DNA of 64,000 nucleotides, taken from positions 124,001 to 188,000 of the forward strand of contig NZ_MJEJ02000044.1 in NCBI RefSeq assembly GCF_002095435.2, in the 5' to 3' direction. The stretch is from Williamsia sp. 1138 (lineage in GTDB: Bacteria; Actinomycetota; Actinomycetes; Mycobacteriales; Mycobacteriaceae). Below are positions 1 to 10,375 of the stretch, one piece after another. Position 1 is the first letter of the stretch, and every line of letters starts with the position of its first letter. The notes beneath the pieces are model-generated. The model did no database searches. It had not been told where the DNA came from and saw nothing but the letters and a program-made list of their open reading frames with translations. The translations under genes and the position numbers were made by a program.

Positions 1-477
1 CTCGGAACGCTGCCGGGCGTCGCTCAGCATTGCCTCGGACTTGGAGCGAGCATCGCCTACGAGCGCATCAGCGCGAGCGCGGGCATCGGCGACCATTGCC
101 TCGGACTCACTACGTGCGTTGTTCGTGAGGCGATCGGCGGTCTCCTGAGCCAACCCGAGCACGCGGGCGGCCCGAATGCTGTGGTCCTCACCCTGGGGCG
201 CGGCCTGCGCAACGGGTTCCGGAGCCGGTGCTGCGGGTTGCGCGAATGTCTGCGTTGCAGGCTCTGCCGCCGGTGCGGGTGACTTCTTGGCCTGATCGAC
301 CTCACCCTCGAGCTCCTCGACCCGCTGTTTCAGGTCGGAGTTCTCTTCGATCAAACGCGCCAGCTCGGCCTCGACGAAGTCGAGGAACTGGTCTACCTCG
401 TCCTCGTTGTAGCCGCGTTTGCCGATCGGCGGTTTGCTGAACGCGACGTTGTGCACATCAGCTGGTGTCAGCCGCAT
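1..477 (-). CDS. wag31: DivIVA/Wag31 polar growth protein (partial, C-terminus outside window)
   Basis: This is the cytoplasmic coiled-coil scaffold that marks the cell pole and recruits the elongation machinery in mycolata. The reading frame is open to the window edge. It starts [20 protein letters not shown] and continues into [14 protein letters not shown], the classic DivIVA N-terminal membrane-binding domain. An acidic coiled coil follows ([20 protein letters not shown]), then an Ala/Pro/Gln-rich linker, then a second charged helical part that runs off the window. The ATG at 477 is preceded by an AGGGGACC ribosome-binding site. It is the last dcw-linked gene, separated from yggT by about 390 bases, so it probably has its own promoter as in mycobacteria. 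The C-terminal length cannot be judged. Confidence 0.95.
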   Translation of the reverse strand, partial: MRLTPADVHNVAFSKPPIGKRGYNEDEVDQFLDFVEAELARLIEENSDLKQRVEELEGEVDQAKKSPAPAAEPATQTFAQPAAPAPEPVAQAAPQGEDHSIRAARVLGLAQETADRLTNNARSESEAMVADARARADALVGDARSKSEAMLSDARQRSE

Positions 478-866
478 TGGTCGGTCCCCTTATACCTTGT
501 GTCGAGCATTGGTCTTCTACTTGTGTAGGTGCTGGCTCAGCTGCGCGCCGATCCATGAATCGTTGTTCCGATCGACCCGAAGTGTGGGTCGGTCAGCCAT
601 ATTATTCACGATCAACATCCAGGCTGTAACTGGCGTCCATCCTGTCACACTAGAACCGTTCGTTGCACCCTGTGGTTGCTATGTCGAAATCAAACAGTCC
701 CCGAAACGAACCATTTACCGCGGCGCGCCGGACATCTGTGACCCGTTTGTTATCAACCCACTCGATACTAGTGTGCCGATCTCGGAGCCGGCGACTGGGA
801 CGGCGTCTCGGCGAGTCGCACCCGGTCAGCCGGCGCGGCGAGATGGTCGATGCCTCTCACCGAGCG
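478..866 (-). promoter_or_regulatory. Non-coding leader/promoter region of wag31
   Basis: This stretch of about 390 bases has no convincing gene and is visibly less GC-rich than its surroundings. On the minus strand a TTACAG box (624-629) and an AT-rich TAATAT box (599-604) lie 19 bases apart and could form a wag31 promoter. The spacing is loose, so this is only a candidate. The motif ACACAAG occurs twice about 24 bases apart closer to the gene. No terminator-like hairpin was recognised. Confidence 0.4.
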
Positions 867-1148
867 TCAGGGTGCGACCAAGGACATCGCGATCAAGACC
901 ACGATCATCGTGATCATCAGAGACAGATCGAGCCGGACCGGGCCGAGTGGGATCGGCGGCAAGATCTTCCGCAGGGCCTTGATGGGCGGATCGGTCGTCG
1001 TGAACACGCTCTCGATCACCACCACCGAAGCACCGGTGGGTCGCCATTCCCTGGCGAAGGTGCGGACCAACTCGATCACCAGGCGCCCCAGGAGCAGCAG
1101 CCAGTAGATGAAGAGGATGTAGTACAGGATTTCGCGGGCGATCGTCAC
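867..1148 (-). CDS. YggT family membrane protein
   Basis: This is a 93-residue protein with two hydrophobic helices, at about residues 5-28 (ILYYILFIYWLLLLGRLVIEL) and 68-90. Between them lies the YggT core, including a TDPPIKALRKILPPIPLGPVRLDLS-like stretch (described in parts: DPPIKALRK and the PP.PLGPVRLD motif). Family members sit next to sepF and wag31 in most actinobacteria (the Rv2146c position) and are linked to membrane organisation or division; the biochemical function is unknown. It lies 66 bases downstream of sepF on the same strand. Length and topology fit the family. Confidence 0.9.
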   Translation of the reverse strand: MTIAREILYYILFIYWLLLLGRLVIELVRTFAREWRPTGASVVVIESVFTTTDPPIKALRKILPPIPLGPVRLDLSLMITMIVVLIAMSLVAP

Positions 1149-1214
1149 GACACAACTCTGCCTGAAATCGGACGCAAATGGGAAAACGGCAGGACGCGCC
1201 GACCCCCGAGCGAG

Positions 1215-1967
1215 CTACTGATGGTTGTAGAAGCCGGTTTCGGCGATCTTGCGGCGATCCTCGGGCGAGACGTCGATGTCGGACGGCGCGAGCAGGAACA
1301 CCTTGGTGGCGACCTTGTCGAACGAACCGTGCAGCGCGAAGGCCAGACCTGCAGCAAAGTCGACGAGCCGCTTGGCGTCCGCGTTCGTCATCTCGACGAG
1401 ATCCATGATCACCGGGCTGCCGTCGCGGAACCGCTCGCCGATCGTGCGTGCCTCGGCGTAGCTGCTGGGCCGCAGGGTGGTGATCTTGCCCAGCGGGCTG
1501 CCTTCCTCGAAGACCCGGTCGATCTCGGCGCGCGAATCGAGCGCGAGGGCACCGCGGGTACTCGCTCCGACGGACGGGCCGGGTCGGGTTGCGGTGGGGC
1601 GTGCCGATGACAGCGGCTCGAGGCGTCCGGATGCGCGGGCCGGTGCTGCCGCGTAACGGTCGATGGCCTCGAACTGGGGCCGACGAGCGCCTGCGTAGGC
1701 GTACTCGGGAACGCGTTCGTACTCACCTTCGCGGAAATCGGCCTCCCGGAAGTCCCGATCCTCGACCTCGTCGCGATAGAAGGGCCGCGCGGCGGCGGGC
1801 TCGTCGGCGTACTCCCGGTATTCGGGTTCCCGGTAGTCCGCCTCGTCGCGGTAGTCGCGATCGTAACGACGCGCCCGGGCGGGGGCGGGGTCGTCGAGGT
1901 AGTCGTCTTCGTAGTCACCGGGCGGGACCATGCCGAAGTACGCCTTGAACTTGTGGATGGTGCTCAT
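1215..1967 (-). CDS. sepF: SepF cell-division protein (FtsZ membrane anchor)
   Basis: SepF tethers FtsZ to the membrane and is essential for septation in actinobacteria, which lack FtsA. The 250-residue product starts [20 protein letters not shown], an amphipathic membrane-binding helix. A long acidic Tyr/Arg/Asp-rich linker follows (repeated [15 protein letters not shown]-type segments, about residues 18-105). The C-terminal globular SepF domain begins near [12 protein letters not shown] and contains [31 protein letters not shown]-type sequence (cited in parts). The ATG at 1967 has an AGAGGA Shine-Dalgarno 8 bases upstream. A longer open frame extends upstream but is unrelated to the family, so this start is preferred. 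It lies in the usual ftsZ-pgeF-yggS-sepF order. Confidence 0.95.
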   Translation of the reverse strand: MSTIHKFKAYFGMVPPGDYEDDYLDDPAPARARRYDRDYRDEADYREPEYREYADEPAAARPFYRDEVEDRDFREADFREGEYERVPEYAYAGARRPQFEAIDRYAAAPARASGRLEPLSSARPTATRPGPSVGASTRGALALDSRAEIDRVFEEGSPLGKITTLRPSSYAEARTIGERFRDGSPVIMDLVEMTNADAKRLVDFAAGLAFALHGSFDKVATKVFLLAPSDIDVSPEDRRKIAETGFYNHQ

Positions 1968-2047
1968 CGCATTTCCTCTTTCAGCCGCGGCCGGTACTCG
2001 ACAATCCCTGTTAGTCGTGGTGCTCGTGTTACTCATGTGACTAACCG

Positions 2048-2806
2048 TTAGGGCGAGATTACTGGTCGATCGCCCATGATCGCGGTACCGACACGCACGC
2101 ATGTCGATCCGTACTCGACAGCGATCTCCAAGTCGCCCGACATCCCCGCCGACAACTCGACGGCACCGGGATGTTCGGCGACAAACCGCTGTTGGATACC
2201 GGCGGCCCTGGCCATCCAGGCCTCCGCCGATCCGTGCAGCGGGGTGATGACCATCAATCCGCACAGTTGCAGGTGGGCAGTCTGCTCGATGTGATCGGCC
2301 AACGCAGGTAGTTCTTCTTCGACAACCCCACCACGACCTTTGGCCTCGTCGTCGTCGAGGCCGATCTGGATCAGTACCTCCAACGCCCCCTCGCGGTCAC
2401 CACCCTCGCGGGCGACGCCGACAGCCCGGTCGAGAGCGTCCGCCAGCTTCAGGCTGTCCACCGAATGCACGCGATCAGCCCACCGGGCAACGGTTTTCGC
2501 CTTGTTTCTCTGCAGTTGCCCGATCATGTGGAACCGCAGATCGTCGCGACCGGTGGTGGCCCGGACCTCCTCGGCCTTGCGGCCGGCCTCGGGTTCCCGC
2601 GATTCACCGAATTCGGACGCTCCGGACTCCACGAGCGCCACCACATCCGATGCCGGGAAGAACTTGGTGACCGGGAGCAGCTGCACGTCGGACGGCTCGC
2701 GCCCCGCATCGGCGCAGGCCGCGTCGACCCGGCCACGTACGGCGGCGAGTCTGGACGCGAGTTCGGTGCGGCGACCGACGGGATCACTCCCGCCCGGATC
2801 AGGCAC
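2048..2806 (-). CDS. YggS/PLPBP family PLP-binding homeostasis protein
   Basis: This pyridoxal-phosphate-carrying protein is involved in vitamin B6 and amino-acid homeostasis and has no known enzymatic turnover. The family fold-III barrel is visible: [13 protein letters not shown] holds the PLP lysine, followed by [23 protein letters not shown] (phosphate-binding area), [26 protein letters not shown]. Typical YggS has NxxQE after the FGE motif; here it is [16 protein letters not shown], a small deviation. I chose the GTG at 2806, which overlaps the end of pgeF by 8 bases and gives 252 residues, the usual length. The longer open frame would add unrelated residues encoded inside pgeF. Confidence 0.9.
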   Translation of the reverse strand: MPDPGGSDPVGRRTELASRLAAVRGRVDAACADAGREPSDVQLLPVTKFFPASDVVALVESGASEFGESREPEAGRKAEEVRATTGRDDLRFHMIGQLQRNKAKTVARWADRVHSVDSLKLADALDRAVGVAREGGDREGALEVLIQIGLDDDEAKGRGGVVEEELPALADHIEQTAHLQLCGLMVITPLHGSAEAWMARAAGIQQRFVAEHPGAVELSAGMSGDLEIAVEYGSTCVRVGTAIMGDRPVISP

Positions 2807-3536
2807 TGCCCGTATCCATCCAGATGACGGAGGCGATACGCCCGGTCGGCGCATCGCGTCGGTGACTGAAGAGTGCGACGTCGGTGATCGTGCACCGTGG
2901 GTCCTGCGCGACTGCAGATACGCCCGCGGCCAGGAGTTGGCGTCTGATCCCCGCACGGAGGTCGAGTCCGGGGGTGCCTTTGACAGTGCGGGTGGCGCTA
3001 CCGGGCAGATGTCGCTCGACGTCCGCCTGCATGTCTGCAGGCACCTCGTACTGGGCTCCGCTCGCGGCAGGGCCCAGGAAACCTCCGATCCTGCTCACCG
3101 TGGCGCCGGCCCGTTCCATCTCCTCGAGTACGCGGGGCACGATCCCGATACGGGCTCCGACACGTCCCGCATGGACGGCGGCGATCACGCCCGCCTCCTC
3201 GTCACTCAGCAGCAACGGGACGCAGTCGGCGCTCAGGACTGCGAGCGCCAGATCCTTGGTCGTCGTCACCAGGGCGTCTGTGGCAGGAACAGGCTCGGAG
3301 ATCGGGCCGTCAACCCTGGTGACGTTGCGACTGTGGATCTGTTCCATCCACACCATACGGGCGGGATCGACGCCGATCTTCTCGGCGAGTCGAACCCGGT
3401 TCTGGCGCACCGCCTCCGGGTCGTCACCGACGTGGTCGCCGAGGTTGAACGATGCGAACGCTCCGGTCGAGAAGCCTCCCGCCCGCGCGGTGACCACCCG
3501 CCTGACCCGGAACCCCTCGGTGGCGCTGGACCCCAC
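2799..3536 (-). CDS. pgeF: Purine nucleoside phosphorylase/laccase-domain protein PgeF (YfiH)
   Basis: This is a Cu-oxidase_4 (YfiH) family protein of 245 residues. Family members act on purine nucleosides, and E. coli PgeF also edits peptidoglycan intermediates by removing mis-incorporated L-Ser. Metal-ligand motifs are visible: MEQIHSRNV (His), LSADCVPLLL (Cys) and VHAGRVG (His). It lies between ftsZ and yggS as in nearly all actinobacterial dcw clusters and starts with GTG 8 bases after the ftsZ stop, consistent with translational coupling. No truncation is seen. Confidence 0.92.
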   Translation of the reverse strand: MGSSATEGFRVRRVVTARAGGFSTGAFASFNLGDHVGDDPEAVRQNRVRLAEKIGVDPARMVWMEQIHSRNVTRVDGPISEPVPATDALVTTTKDLALAVLSADCVPLLLSDEEAGVIAAVHAGRVGARIGIVPRVLEEMERAGATVSRIGGFLGPAASGAQYEVPADMQADVERHLPGSATRTVKGTPGLDLRAGIRRQLLAAGVSAVAQDPRCTITDVALFSHRRDAPTGRIASVIWMDTGSA

Positions 3537-3544
3537 TGAATCGC

Positions 3545-4744
3545 TCAGCGTTTCATGAACGGCGGAACGTCCACCTCGTCATCGGCCTCGTCCATCCCGT
3601 GCGCGGGACGCGACGACGTGCGCGGCGCCCGATCGTCGGCGAACGGGTCGCCGGCGGGGACCTGCGCGAACAGCGGGTCGCGGCGATCGGCGTCACTCTT
3701 GCCGTTCGCGCTGCCGTTGGCGACGCGGCCCGACCCGGCGGCGGCACTGGTGCGGGCCGCTGCAGTGGCAGCGGACTCCACCGGCTTGCGGGCCGGGGCA
3801 CCACTGTCGAAGCCGGCGGCGATCACGGTCACCCGCACCTCGTCGCCGAGGTTGTCGTCGATGACCGTTCCGAAGATGATGTTGGCGTCGACATGCGCCG
3901 CTTCCTGAACGAGCGTGGCGGCCTCGTTGATCTCGAACAGGCCGAGATCGCTGCCACCGGCGATGGAGATCAGGACCCCGTGGGCACCCTCCATCGAGGC
4001 TTCGAGCAGCGGTGAGTTGATTGCCGACTCCGCAGCTTTGGTCGCCCGGTTCTCGCCGCGCGACGAGCCGATACCCATCAGCGCACTACCGGCGTTGCTC
4101 ATCACACCCTTGACGTCCGCGAAGTCGACGTTGATCAGTCCGGGCGTGGTGATCAGGTCTGTGATGCCCTGGACACCGTTGAGCAGGACCTCATCCGCGC
4201 TGCGGAAGGCATCCATGAGACTGACGGCCGCGTCGCCCATCTGCAGGAGACGGTCGTTGGGGATCACGATCAACGTGTCGCATGACTCGCGCAGCGACGT
4301 GATCCCGACCTCGGCCTGTCCCCCGCGCCGCTTACCCTCGAAAGAGAACGGCCTGGTGACCACACCAACGGTCAGTGCACCGAGTTTGCGCGCGATGCTC
4401 GCGACCACAGGGGCGCCGCCGGTGCCGGTTCCGCCGCCCTCGCCCGCCGTGACGAAGACCATGTCGGCGCCCTTGATGAGCTCCTCGATCTCGTCCTTGG
4501 CATCTTCGGCGGCGCGGCGACCGACCTCGGGGTCGGCTCCCGCGCCGAGTCCACGGGTGGAGTCACGACCGACGTCGAGCTTGACGTCGGCATCGCTCAT
4601 CAGCAGGGCCTGGGCATCGGTGTTGATGGCAATGAACTCAACACCTTTGAGCCCTTGTTCGATCATGCGGTTGACGGCATTGACTCCGCCGCCGCCAATA
4701 CCGACGACCTTGATCACAGCAAGGTAGTTGTGCGGGGGCGTCAT
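3545..4744 (-). CDS. ftsZ: Cell division protein FtsZ
   Basis: FtsZ is the tubulin-like GTPase that forms the Z ring. The product has 399 residues. It opens with [20 protein letters not shown]; the tubulin signature [12 protein letters not shown] is at about residue 103-114. The T7 region [11 protein letters not shown] follows, then a variable Ala/Ser/Arg-rich linker (about residues 320-380), and the conserved C-terminal tail [11 protein letters not shown] that binds SepF and FtsW. A 203-base gap separates it from ftsQ, unusual in this tight operon, and probably carries a dedicated ftsZ promoter; no exact promoter boxes were assigned. Confidence 0.98.
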   Translation of the reverse strand: MTPPHNYLAVIKVVGIGGGGVNAVNRMIEQGLKGVEFIAINTDAQALLMSDADVKLDVGRDSTRGLGAGADPEVGRRAAEDAKDEIEELIKGADMVFVTAGEGGGTGTGGAPVVASIARKLGALTVGVVTRPFSFEGKRRGGQAEVGITSLRESCDTLIVIPNDRLLQMGDAAVSLMDAFRSADEVLLNGVQGITDLITTPGLINVDFADVKGVMSNAGSALMGIGSSRGENRATKAAESAINSPLLEASMEGAHGVLISIAGGSDLGLFEINEAATLVQEAAHVDANIIFGTVIDDNLGDEVRVTVIAAGFDSGAPARKPVESAATAAARTSAAAGSGRVANGSANGKSDADRRDPLFAQVPAGDPFADDRAPRTSSRPAHGMDEADDEVDVPPFMKR

Positions 4745-4947
4745 AGCGCTCGCCTTCCTTTTGGTCTAGTTCCGAACCAGGTGGCTCTGCGCACGGCTTC
4801 CGAGAACAAAACCCTCAACCTAAACCACAGGCTTAGAGTTATGTCAAGTAGTCGCGTGCTGATGGAAACGCTAGGCATCTTTGGTGGGTGGAGCCAGCAA
4901 GCGCCACGGCGTGTCGCCACAAACTCTGCGAATTGCGTCCGAAACCG

Positions 4948-5901
4948 CTATTTGAAGGTCGGATTCTGCGGGCTGGACACGTTGTACTCCGTGCCCTCCT
5001 GCGTCAGCACGTGCCGCAGGGTTTCCGCCTTCTCGGCGTTTCGTTCATCGTCGCCCCAGACAACGGTGCGTTTGTCCTTGAGCCGCAAGACGATATCGAC
5101 CGGGGAATCGACCTCGATGGCGGCGATCTGATCTCGCACGTAAGGAGGCACCTCAGCCATCACCGTCAATGCGGCCCGGGTGGACGGATCGCCCGATCCG
5201 GGATCGGCGGTTCGGAGTTCGGCGAGCCCGGGCGGCGGATCTTGTTGAGCGAACTCGAATCCCAACTTGTCCATCAGGTACTTCTGACCGTCGCGCTGGG
5301 TGAAGACCACGGCGACCCTTTCGACCACCGAGATCGTGATCGTCGAGGGGTATTCGCGCTTGACCCGGACCGTGGCGATACGCGGGATCATCGACACCCG
5401 CCGAGCAGCGGCGGCGGTATCGACCTGCATAAGGGGCTGCCCTTCGGAAAGGGCTGCCGCAGCAAGGATTTCTTCCGACGACACCACCGAATTGCCCGTG
5501 ACGTCGATGGTCCGCACCGACATCAGCGGCGTGAAGTACGCGACGACGAACGCGGCGATCACCACCAGGATCGCGACGATCGTCGTCACCAGCAATCGCA
5601 TCCCACTCACAGCAGGCCTGCGGCCGGCACGGCTCCGGCCCCGGCGACGCGTCCGATCCCCCGCCCCCGTGTCGTCGCTCTCCTCGTCCGCCTCACGGTC
5701 GTCTTCGTCACTGTCGTCGTCTGCTGGGGCGCCCTCGACATACGGATGGGCACCCCGGGCGGGGATCGTCAGATCCGCCAACACCGTGAGGTCGTCGCCC
5801 TCGAGGTCCGCCCGCTCGAAGTCCTCTGGCTCGGGGTCGCGCCGTGCCCGATCACCGCGACGATCGTCGTCACCACCACGAGGGCGGCGACGATCCGTCA
5901 T
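4948..5901 (-). CDS. ftsQ: Cell division protein FtsQ
   Basis: FtsQ is a bitopic divisome protein that links cytoplasmic and periplasmic division factors. The 317-residue product has a long charged N-terminal cytoplasmic domain (about 98 residues, very rich in Asp/Arg/Glu). One membrane helix follows ([21 protein letters not shown], about residues 101-122). After it come an extracytoplasmic POTRA domain ([20 protein letters not shown]) and the FtsQ beta domain ending [11 protein letters not shown]. Its ATG overlaps the murC stop in an ATGA junction. Confidence 0.95.
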   Translation of the reverse strand: MTDRRRPRGGDDDRRGDRARRDPEPEDFERADLEGDDLTVLADLTIPARGAHPYVEGAPADDDSDEDDREADEESDDTGAGDRTRRRGRSRAGRRPAVSGMRLLVTTIVAILVVIAAFVVAYFTPLMSVRTIDVTGNSVVSSEEILAAAALSEGQPLMQVDTAAAARRVSMIPRIATVRVKREYPSTITISVVERVAVVFTQRDGQKYLMDKLGFEFAQQDPPPGLAELRTADPGSGDPSTRAALTVMAEVPPYVRDQIAAIEVDSPVDIVLRLKDKRTVVWGDDERNAEKAETLRHVLTQEGTEYNVSSPQNPTFK

Positions 5902-7433
5902 CTGCGTCCCCCGGAGGACGGATCGGTGTCACCTCGCGGTGCACGGGACGCCGCGCGCAGGACATCGACGATCTCCGGGGCCTGCATCGTCACGTCACCC
6001 GCACCGATGGTCAGCACGACGTCGTCGGGTTCGACGAGCTGCGCCACCTGATCAGGTAGCGCGGACACATCCGGCTGGTAGGCAACCGGCTTTGTCACCT
6101 TCTCGGCGATGGTGAACCCGCTGACCCCGGGGATGGGCTGCTCTCTGGCGCCGTAGACATCGAGCACGATCACCTGATCTGCGAGGTCGAGCGCAGCGGC
6201 GAACTCGGTCGCGAAGGTCTCGGTGCGTGAATAGAGGTGGGGCTGGAACACCGCCAGCACACGCCCGCCGTCGGCGTCGACCATGTCGCGCGCGGCCGTC
6301 AGCACCGCTCGCACCTCTGTCGGGTGATGGGCGTAGTCGTCGTAGACCCGGATCCTGCCGATCCGGCCACGCAACTGAAATCTGCGGTGCACCCCGGCGA
6401 AACCCTCGAGGCCTTCGATGACCTCGGCTACGGGCGCGCCGGCGCAGACCCCTGCCACCAACGCCGCAACAGCGTTGAGCGCCATGTGCTTTCCCGGCAC
6501 CGTCAGGGCAATGGTGTGCTCGGTGGAGTCGATGCCATCACCGGCCGGATCGGCGAACCGGATGCGCGCGAGGCCGCCACCGTCCTTGCTCTGCCAGCTC
6601 AGCAACCGTGCGATGGGCTCGAGTCCACCGGCCAGCTCACTGTGCACGCCTTCGCCGTAACCGAGGACCGCGACACCGCGTTCGGCCAGTCGGACCGCCA
6701 CCCTGCCCGCCAACGCGGCCGAGCCCGGGTCGTCGAGACACACGATCAGGCTGCCGCCCGGCCGGATACGGTCGGCAAAGTCGTCGAAGACCTGGACGTA
6801 GGCTTCGGTTGTCCCGAAGTAATCAAGATGGTCGGACTCGACATTGGTCACCACGGCGACGGTCGGCGAGTACTGCAGCAGCGAACCGTCACTCTCATCG
6901 GCCTCCGCGACGAACACCCCGCCCGACCCGTGATGGGCGTTCGTACCGGATTCGTTGAGCTCGCCGCCCACCGCGAACGACGGGTTGAAGCCGCAGTGCT
7001 GCAATGCGACCACCGTCATCGAGGTCGTCGACGTCTTCCCATGCGTACCCGCGATCAAGAGGTTGGTGTATCCCTCCATCAACGTCGCGAGGACCGCAGG
7101 TCGGAGCAGGACGGGGATACCGCGTTCCCGGGCCGCCACCAGTTCGGGGTTCGTCTTCGGTATCGCCGCCAGTGTCGTCACCACCACGGTCGGGCCGCCG
7201 TCGAGCAACTCGAGTGCCGCCGGGTCGTGCCCAATGTGGATCTTCGCGCCCCTGGTCCGCAGATCGATGACGCCGCGGGATTCCTTGGCGTCACTTCCGG
7301 ACACCTGCCCGCCACGGGCCAGGAGAATCCTGGCCAGCCCGGACATCCCGGCGCCACCGATTCCTACCATGTGTACCCGGGAAAGATCTTGCGGCAGAGA
7401 CTGATCGGCCTGTTCAGCTGTCACATTGTTCAT
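5898..7433 (-). CDS. murC: UDP-N-acetylmuramate--L-alanine ligase MurC
   Basis: MurC adds L-Ala to UDP-MurNAc, the first peptide step in peptidoglycan precursor synthesis. The product has 511 residues. The nucleotide-binding motif [18 protein letters not shown] is near the N-terminus, the ATP P-loop GTHGKTSTT is at about residue 125, and the C-terminal domain contains FQPHLYSRT and [13 protein letters not shown]. The ATG at 7433 overlaps the murG stop as TGATG; a GTG one codon upstream is an alternative. The protein looks complete. Confidence 0.97.
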   Translation of the reverse strand: MNNVTAEQADQSLPQDLSRVHMVGIGGAGMSGLARILLARGGQVSGSDAKESRGVIDLRTRGAKIHIGHDPAALELLDGGPTVVVTTLAAIPKTNPELVAARERGIPVLLRPAVLATLMEGYTNLLIAGTHGKTSTTSMTVVALQHCGFNPSFAVGGELNESGTNAHHGSGGVFVAEADESDGSLLQYSPTVAVVTNVESDHLDYFGTTEAYVQVFDDFADRIRPGGSLIVCLDDPGSAALAGRVAVRLAERGVAVLGYGEGVHSELAGGLEPIARLLSWQSKDGGGLARIRFADPAGDGIDSTEHTIALTVPGKHMALNAVAALVAGVCAGAPVAEVIEGLEGFAGVHRRFQLRGRIGRIRVYDDYAHHPTEVRAVLTAARDMVDADGGRVLAVFQPHLYSRTETFATEFAAALDLADQVIVLDVYGAREQPIPGVSGFTIAEKVTKPVAYQPDVSALPDQVAQLVEPDDVVLTIGAGDVTMQAPEIVDVLRAASRAPRGDTDPSSGGRR

Positions 7434-8560
7434 CACTGCCCCCTGCTGCGACGCGCGCGTGCCAACTCGATGCCTGCCGCGGCAACGGCGTGGGCCGCAC
7501 CGCGGGCACCGGCACCGGCCGCCGCGCGCGACATCGCCGACAGCTTGGCGGGGTCGGTCAGCAGCGGCGGAATGGTCTGCGCCACATACTCTGGCGTGAG
7601 ATCGGCATCGTCGACGAGCAGTCCCCCACCTGCGGCCACCAGTGGTGCGGCGTTGAGTCGCTGCTCGCCGTTTCCGTGCGGCAACGGCACATAGACCGCG
7701 GGTAGTCCGGTGGCCGACACCTCGGCCACCGTCATGGCGCCCGCGCGGCAGATCGCAAGATCCGCGGCGGCGTAGGCAAGATCCATCCTGGAGACGTAGG
7801 GCACCCCGACATAGGGCGGCGACCCGTCGAAGGGCTCGATGGTGTTCTTCTTGCCGTATGCGTGTAGGACACCGATCTTGTTGTCCGCCAACACTTGCGC
7901 CGCGCCGCGCACGGCATCGTTCAGACTTCGCGCACCCTGTGAGCCGCCGAAGACCAGGACGGTGGGCGCATCCGGATCGAGACCGAAGTACGCCCGGGCC
8001 TCCGCTCGCAGAGCGCCTCGATCGAGATCGGAGATCGCGGCGCGAACCGGGATCCCCACCACATCGGCCGACTCCAGCCCGGAACCCGGAACCGCGACGA
8101 GAATCCGCTGGGCCAATCGGGCGCCCACCTTGTTGGCAATCCCCGCACGGGCGTTTGCCTCGTGGATCACCACCGGCACCCGGTTCCCCGCGCGCACATG
8201 CATACGGGCGGCCAGATACGCGGGCAGCGCCACATAGCCACCGAATCCGATCACCACGTCGGCGTCGACCTCGGCGAGCACCCGCCGGGTGGCCGCAACC
8301 GACGTGCGGAGTCGCAGCGGCAGCTTTGCCAGATCGGCATTGGGCTTGCGGGGCAACGGAACCGGCGGGATCAGTTCGAGGCGGTACCCACGCTCGGGCA
8401 CCAGGGTGGTCTCGAGTCCGCGAGCAGTGCCCAGAGCTGTCACCCGAATCGTCGGGTCGATGTCCGTCAGGGCGTCGGCCACCGCCATCGCGGGCTCGAT
8501 ATGGCCTGCCGTACCCCCACCGGCCACCACGATCGACAGCGGCGCGGTCGGCTCACTCAT
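7433..8560 (-). CDS. murG: Lipid II synthase MurG (UDP-GlcNAc transferase)
   Basis: This peripheral membrane GT28 enzyme adds GlcNAc to lipid I on the inner leaflet. The 375-residue product has the N-terminal glycine loop [18 protein letters not shown] and [16 protein letters not shown]. In the donor-binding half it carries [52 protein letters not shown] (cited in parts). The usual motif is PLPHAxxxHQxxNA; here it reads [13 protein letters not shown], conserved in actinobacterial homologues. It starts 40 bases after ftsW and overlaps murC. Confidence 0.97.
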   Translation of the reverse strand: MSEPTAPLSIVVAGGGTAGHIEPAMAVADALTDIDPTIRVTALGTARGLETTLVPERGYRLELIPPVPLPRKPNADLAKLPLRLRTSVAATRRVLAEVDADVVIGFGGYVALPAYLAARMHVRAGNRVPVVIHEANARAGIANKVGARLAQRILVAVPGSGLESADVVGIPVRAAISDLDRGALRAEARAYFGLDPDAPTVLVFGGSQGARSLNDAVRGAAQVLADNKIGVLHAYGKKNTIEPFDGSPPYVGVPYVSRMDLAYAAADLAICRAGAMTVAEVSATGLPAVYVPLPHGNGEQRLNAAPLVAAGGGLLVDDADLTPEYVAQTIPPLLTDPAKLSAMSRAAAGAGARGAAHAVAAAGIELARARRSRGQ

Positions 8561-8599
8561 ATCCTCGAACTCCGATTCCGGCCGGACGGGACAGATCCG

Positions 8600-10375
8600 T
8601 CACCGGCGCCTGTCCGAATCGCGATATCTCCCTCGCGGCTCTTCGCGCGAAGCTCCTCGGGCATAGGGATCATGGCCTCGTCGGTTCTCACGTGGCTGAC
8701 GGTCTCGGGCATAGGGGTCATTGTTGCGCAACGCCCCCTGTCTCGTCCTGGGTGGGCCAGCAGTATTGCCATATCCCCAGTCCTGAGTCCGCACCGGCCG
8801 CACTCGACCGCGCTGATCGCGGTCCTGGGGTGGGTGACTCCTCGCAGGCTGTGGACTGCGCGCGGCGCGACGGGTGGGTTCGGTGGCCACTGCGCGGCGA
8901 GCCCGCACAGCGGGGCCAGGACGCTGTCCGCGTCGCCGGTCGAGCCGATCGCGGAGCGCCTCTGCGCGGGTCTGCGAGTACGGAACGGGGTTGGGCAGTC
9001 TCAGGATGCGGCCGAATCTGCCGTCTCCACCCGAGGCGAGCGCTGCAACCGCTTCCGGTTCGTGGCGCGCCGCGTTGGCCAGCAGACCGAACATCACCAG
9101 CGTCGTGAAGGTCGAGGTGCCGCCGGCCGAGAGCAGCGGGAGCTGGATACCGGTCACGGGCAGCAGGCCGACCACATAGCCGATGTTGATCAGTGCCTGC
9201 GCGGTCACCAGTACTGTGATCGTTGCCGTCAGCAGGCGCAGGAACGGGTCGACCGACCGCATCGCGATGCGCAGACCGACGAAGGCGAGCAACCCGAAGA
9301 GCATCAGCACGATGAGGCCACCGATGAGGCCCAGCTCTTCGCCGATGATCGCGAAGATGAAGTCGTTGTGGGCGTTGGGCAGGTAGTTCCACTTGGCGCG
9401 ACTCTGGCCGAGACCCTCGCCGAACGGCCCCCCGTTCGCGAGCGCGTAGCGCGCCTGACGGGCCTGATATCCGGCGCCCTGGGGATCGTCTATGTGTCCG
9501 AAAAAGCTCCGCACCCGCTCGCTGCGGTAACCGGCGGTCATCGCGAGCACGCCCGCCAACAGCACGCCGGACACGGCGAAGAATCCGAAGACCTTCATCG
9601 GCAGACCCGCGAACCACAGCAACGCACCGACGATGATCGCGATCGTGACCGTGGTGCTCAGGTTCGGCTCGAGGACGATCAGCACACAGATCAGGAACGT
9701 GACGGGGATGAGGGGAATCAGCAGCTCACGAAGCGAGGCGTTCTCACGGCGACGGGAGGCCAGCAGGTGCGCACCCCAGACGCAGAGCGCGACCTTGACC
9801 AACTCCGACGGCTGGACCGAGAGACCACCCACGACAAACCAGCGGCGCGCGCCTTGGCTGAGGGTTCCGATGCCAGGGATCAGCACCAGGATCAACATGA
9901 TCGTCGTGATGATGATCGCGGGCGCAGCGAGTCTGCGCATCAACCGGACGGGCATCCTGACCGCGAAGTAGAACAGCACCACCCCCAATGCGGCGAACAC
10001 CAACTGTGTGGTGAACAGTCCGTATGACGACCCGGTCTTCGAATAACCCTCCACCGACGACGCCGACAACACCATGACCAGGCCGAACGTGGTGAGCAAC
10101 ACGGTGAGCGTGACGATGAGATGGAACGAGGCCAGCGGACGACTGAGTACTCCCGCGACCGCCGAGATGACCGATCCGATTCCCTCGCCCAGTGAGACGA
10201 CCTTACGGTCACGGGCGGGAGCTGTCCGGCGCGTGGATGATTCGGCTTCGTCGGACTCCTCGACGATGTCGTCAGCTGACTCGACGCCCGGTTCAGAGGC
10301 GGCCTCGGTGTCCTCGTCCGGCGCCTCGATGTGATCCAGCTCGTCGGGGTCACCGACGCCCGGACCCTTCCGCAT
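8600..10375 (-). CDS. ftsW: SEDS peptidoglycan glycosyltransferase FtsW
   Basis: FtsW is the integral-membrane septal glycan polymerase that partners with the class B PBP. From the ATG at 10375, which overlaps the murD stop as TGATG, the product has 591 residues. It has an acidic cytoplasmic N-terminus of about 80 residues and ten likely membrane helices. SEDS signatures include SVQPSELVKVALCVW, NAHNDFIFAIIGEELGLIG and PLLSAGGTSTFTTLV. The C-terminal tail of about 110 residues is strongly basic and disordered, with two NDPYAR/HDPYAR repeats, longer than in model bacteria. A longer open frame upstream overlaps murD and is not supported. Confidence 0.96.
   Translation of the reverse strand: MRKGPGVGDPDELDHIEAPDEDTEAASEPGVESADDIVEESDEAESSTRRTAPARDRKVVSLGEGIGSVISAVAGVLSRPLASFHLIVTLTVLLTTFGLVMVLSASSVEGYSKTGSSYGLFTTQLVFAALGVVLFYFAVRMPVRLMRRLAAPAIIITTIMLILVLIPGIGTLSQGARRWFVVGGLSVQPSELVKVALCVWGAHLLASRRRENASLRELLIPLIPVTFLICVLIVLEPNLSTTVTIAIIVGALLWFAGLPMKVFGFFAVSGVLLAGVLAMTAGYRSERVRSFFGHIDDPQGAGYQARQARYALANGGPFGEGLGQSRAKWNYLPNAHNDFIFAIIGEELGLIGGLIVLMLFGLLAFVGLRIAMRSVDPFLRLLTATITVLVTAQALINIGYVVGLLPVTGIQLPLLSAGGTSTFTTLVMFGLLANAARHEPEAVAALASGGDGRFGRILRLPNPVPYSQTRAEALRDRLDRRRGQRPGPAVRARRAVATEPTRRAARSPQPARSHPPQDRDQRGRVRPVRTQDWGYGNTAGPPRTRQGALRNNDPYARDRQPRENRRGHDPYARGASREEPRGRYRDSDRRR

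Noticed and set aside
663-1610. 315-residue plus-strand frame over yggT/sepF
   Set aside because: Shadow of the minus-strand genes and non-coding leader; no start signal or recognisable domain.
5300-6115. Plus-strand frame between ftsQ and murC
   Set aside because: Antisense shadow of ftsQ; very Arg/Ser/Thr-rich and no homology.
6237-7694. Long plus-strand open frame opposite murC/murG (485 residues)
   Set aside because: It is a high-GC shadow of murC and murG with no domain, start context or plausible composition; the minus-strand genes are certain.
8162-10027. 621-residue plus-strand open frame
   Set aside because: Antisense to ftsW and murG; His/Gln/Arg/Asp-rich composition typical of shadow frames.
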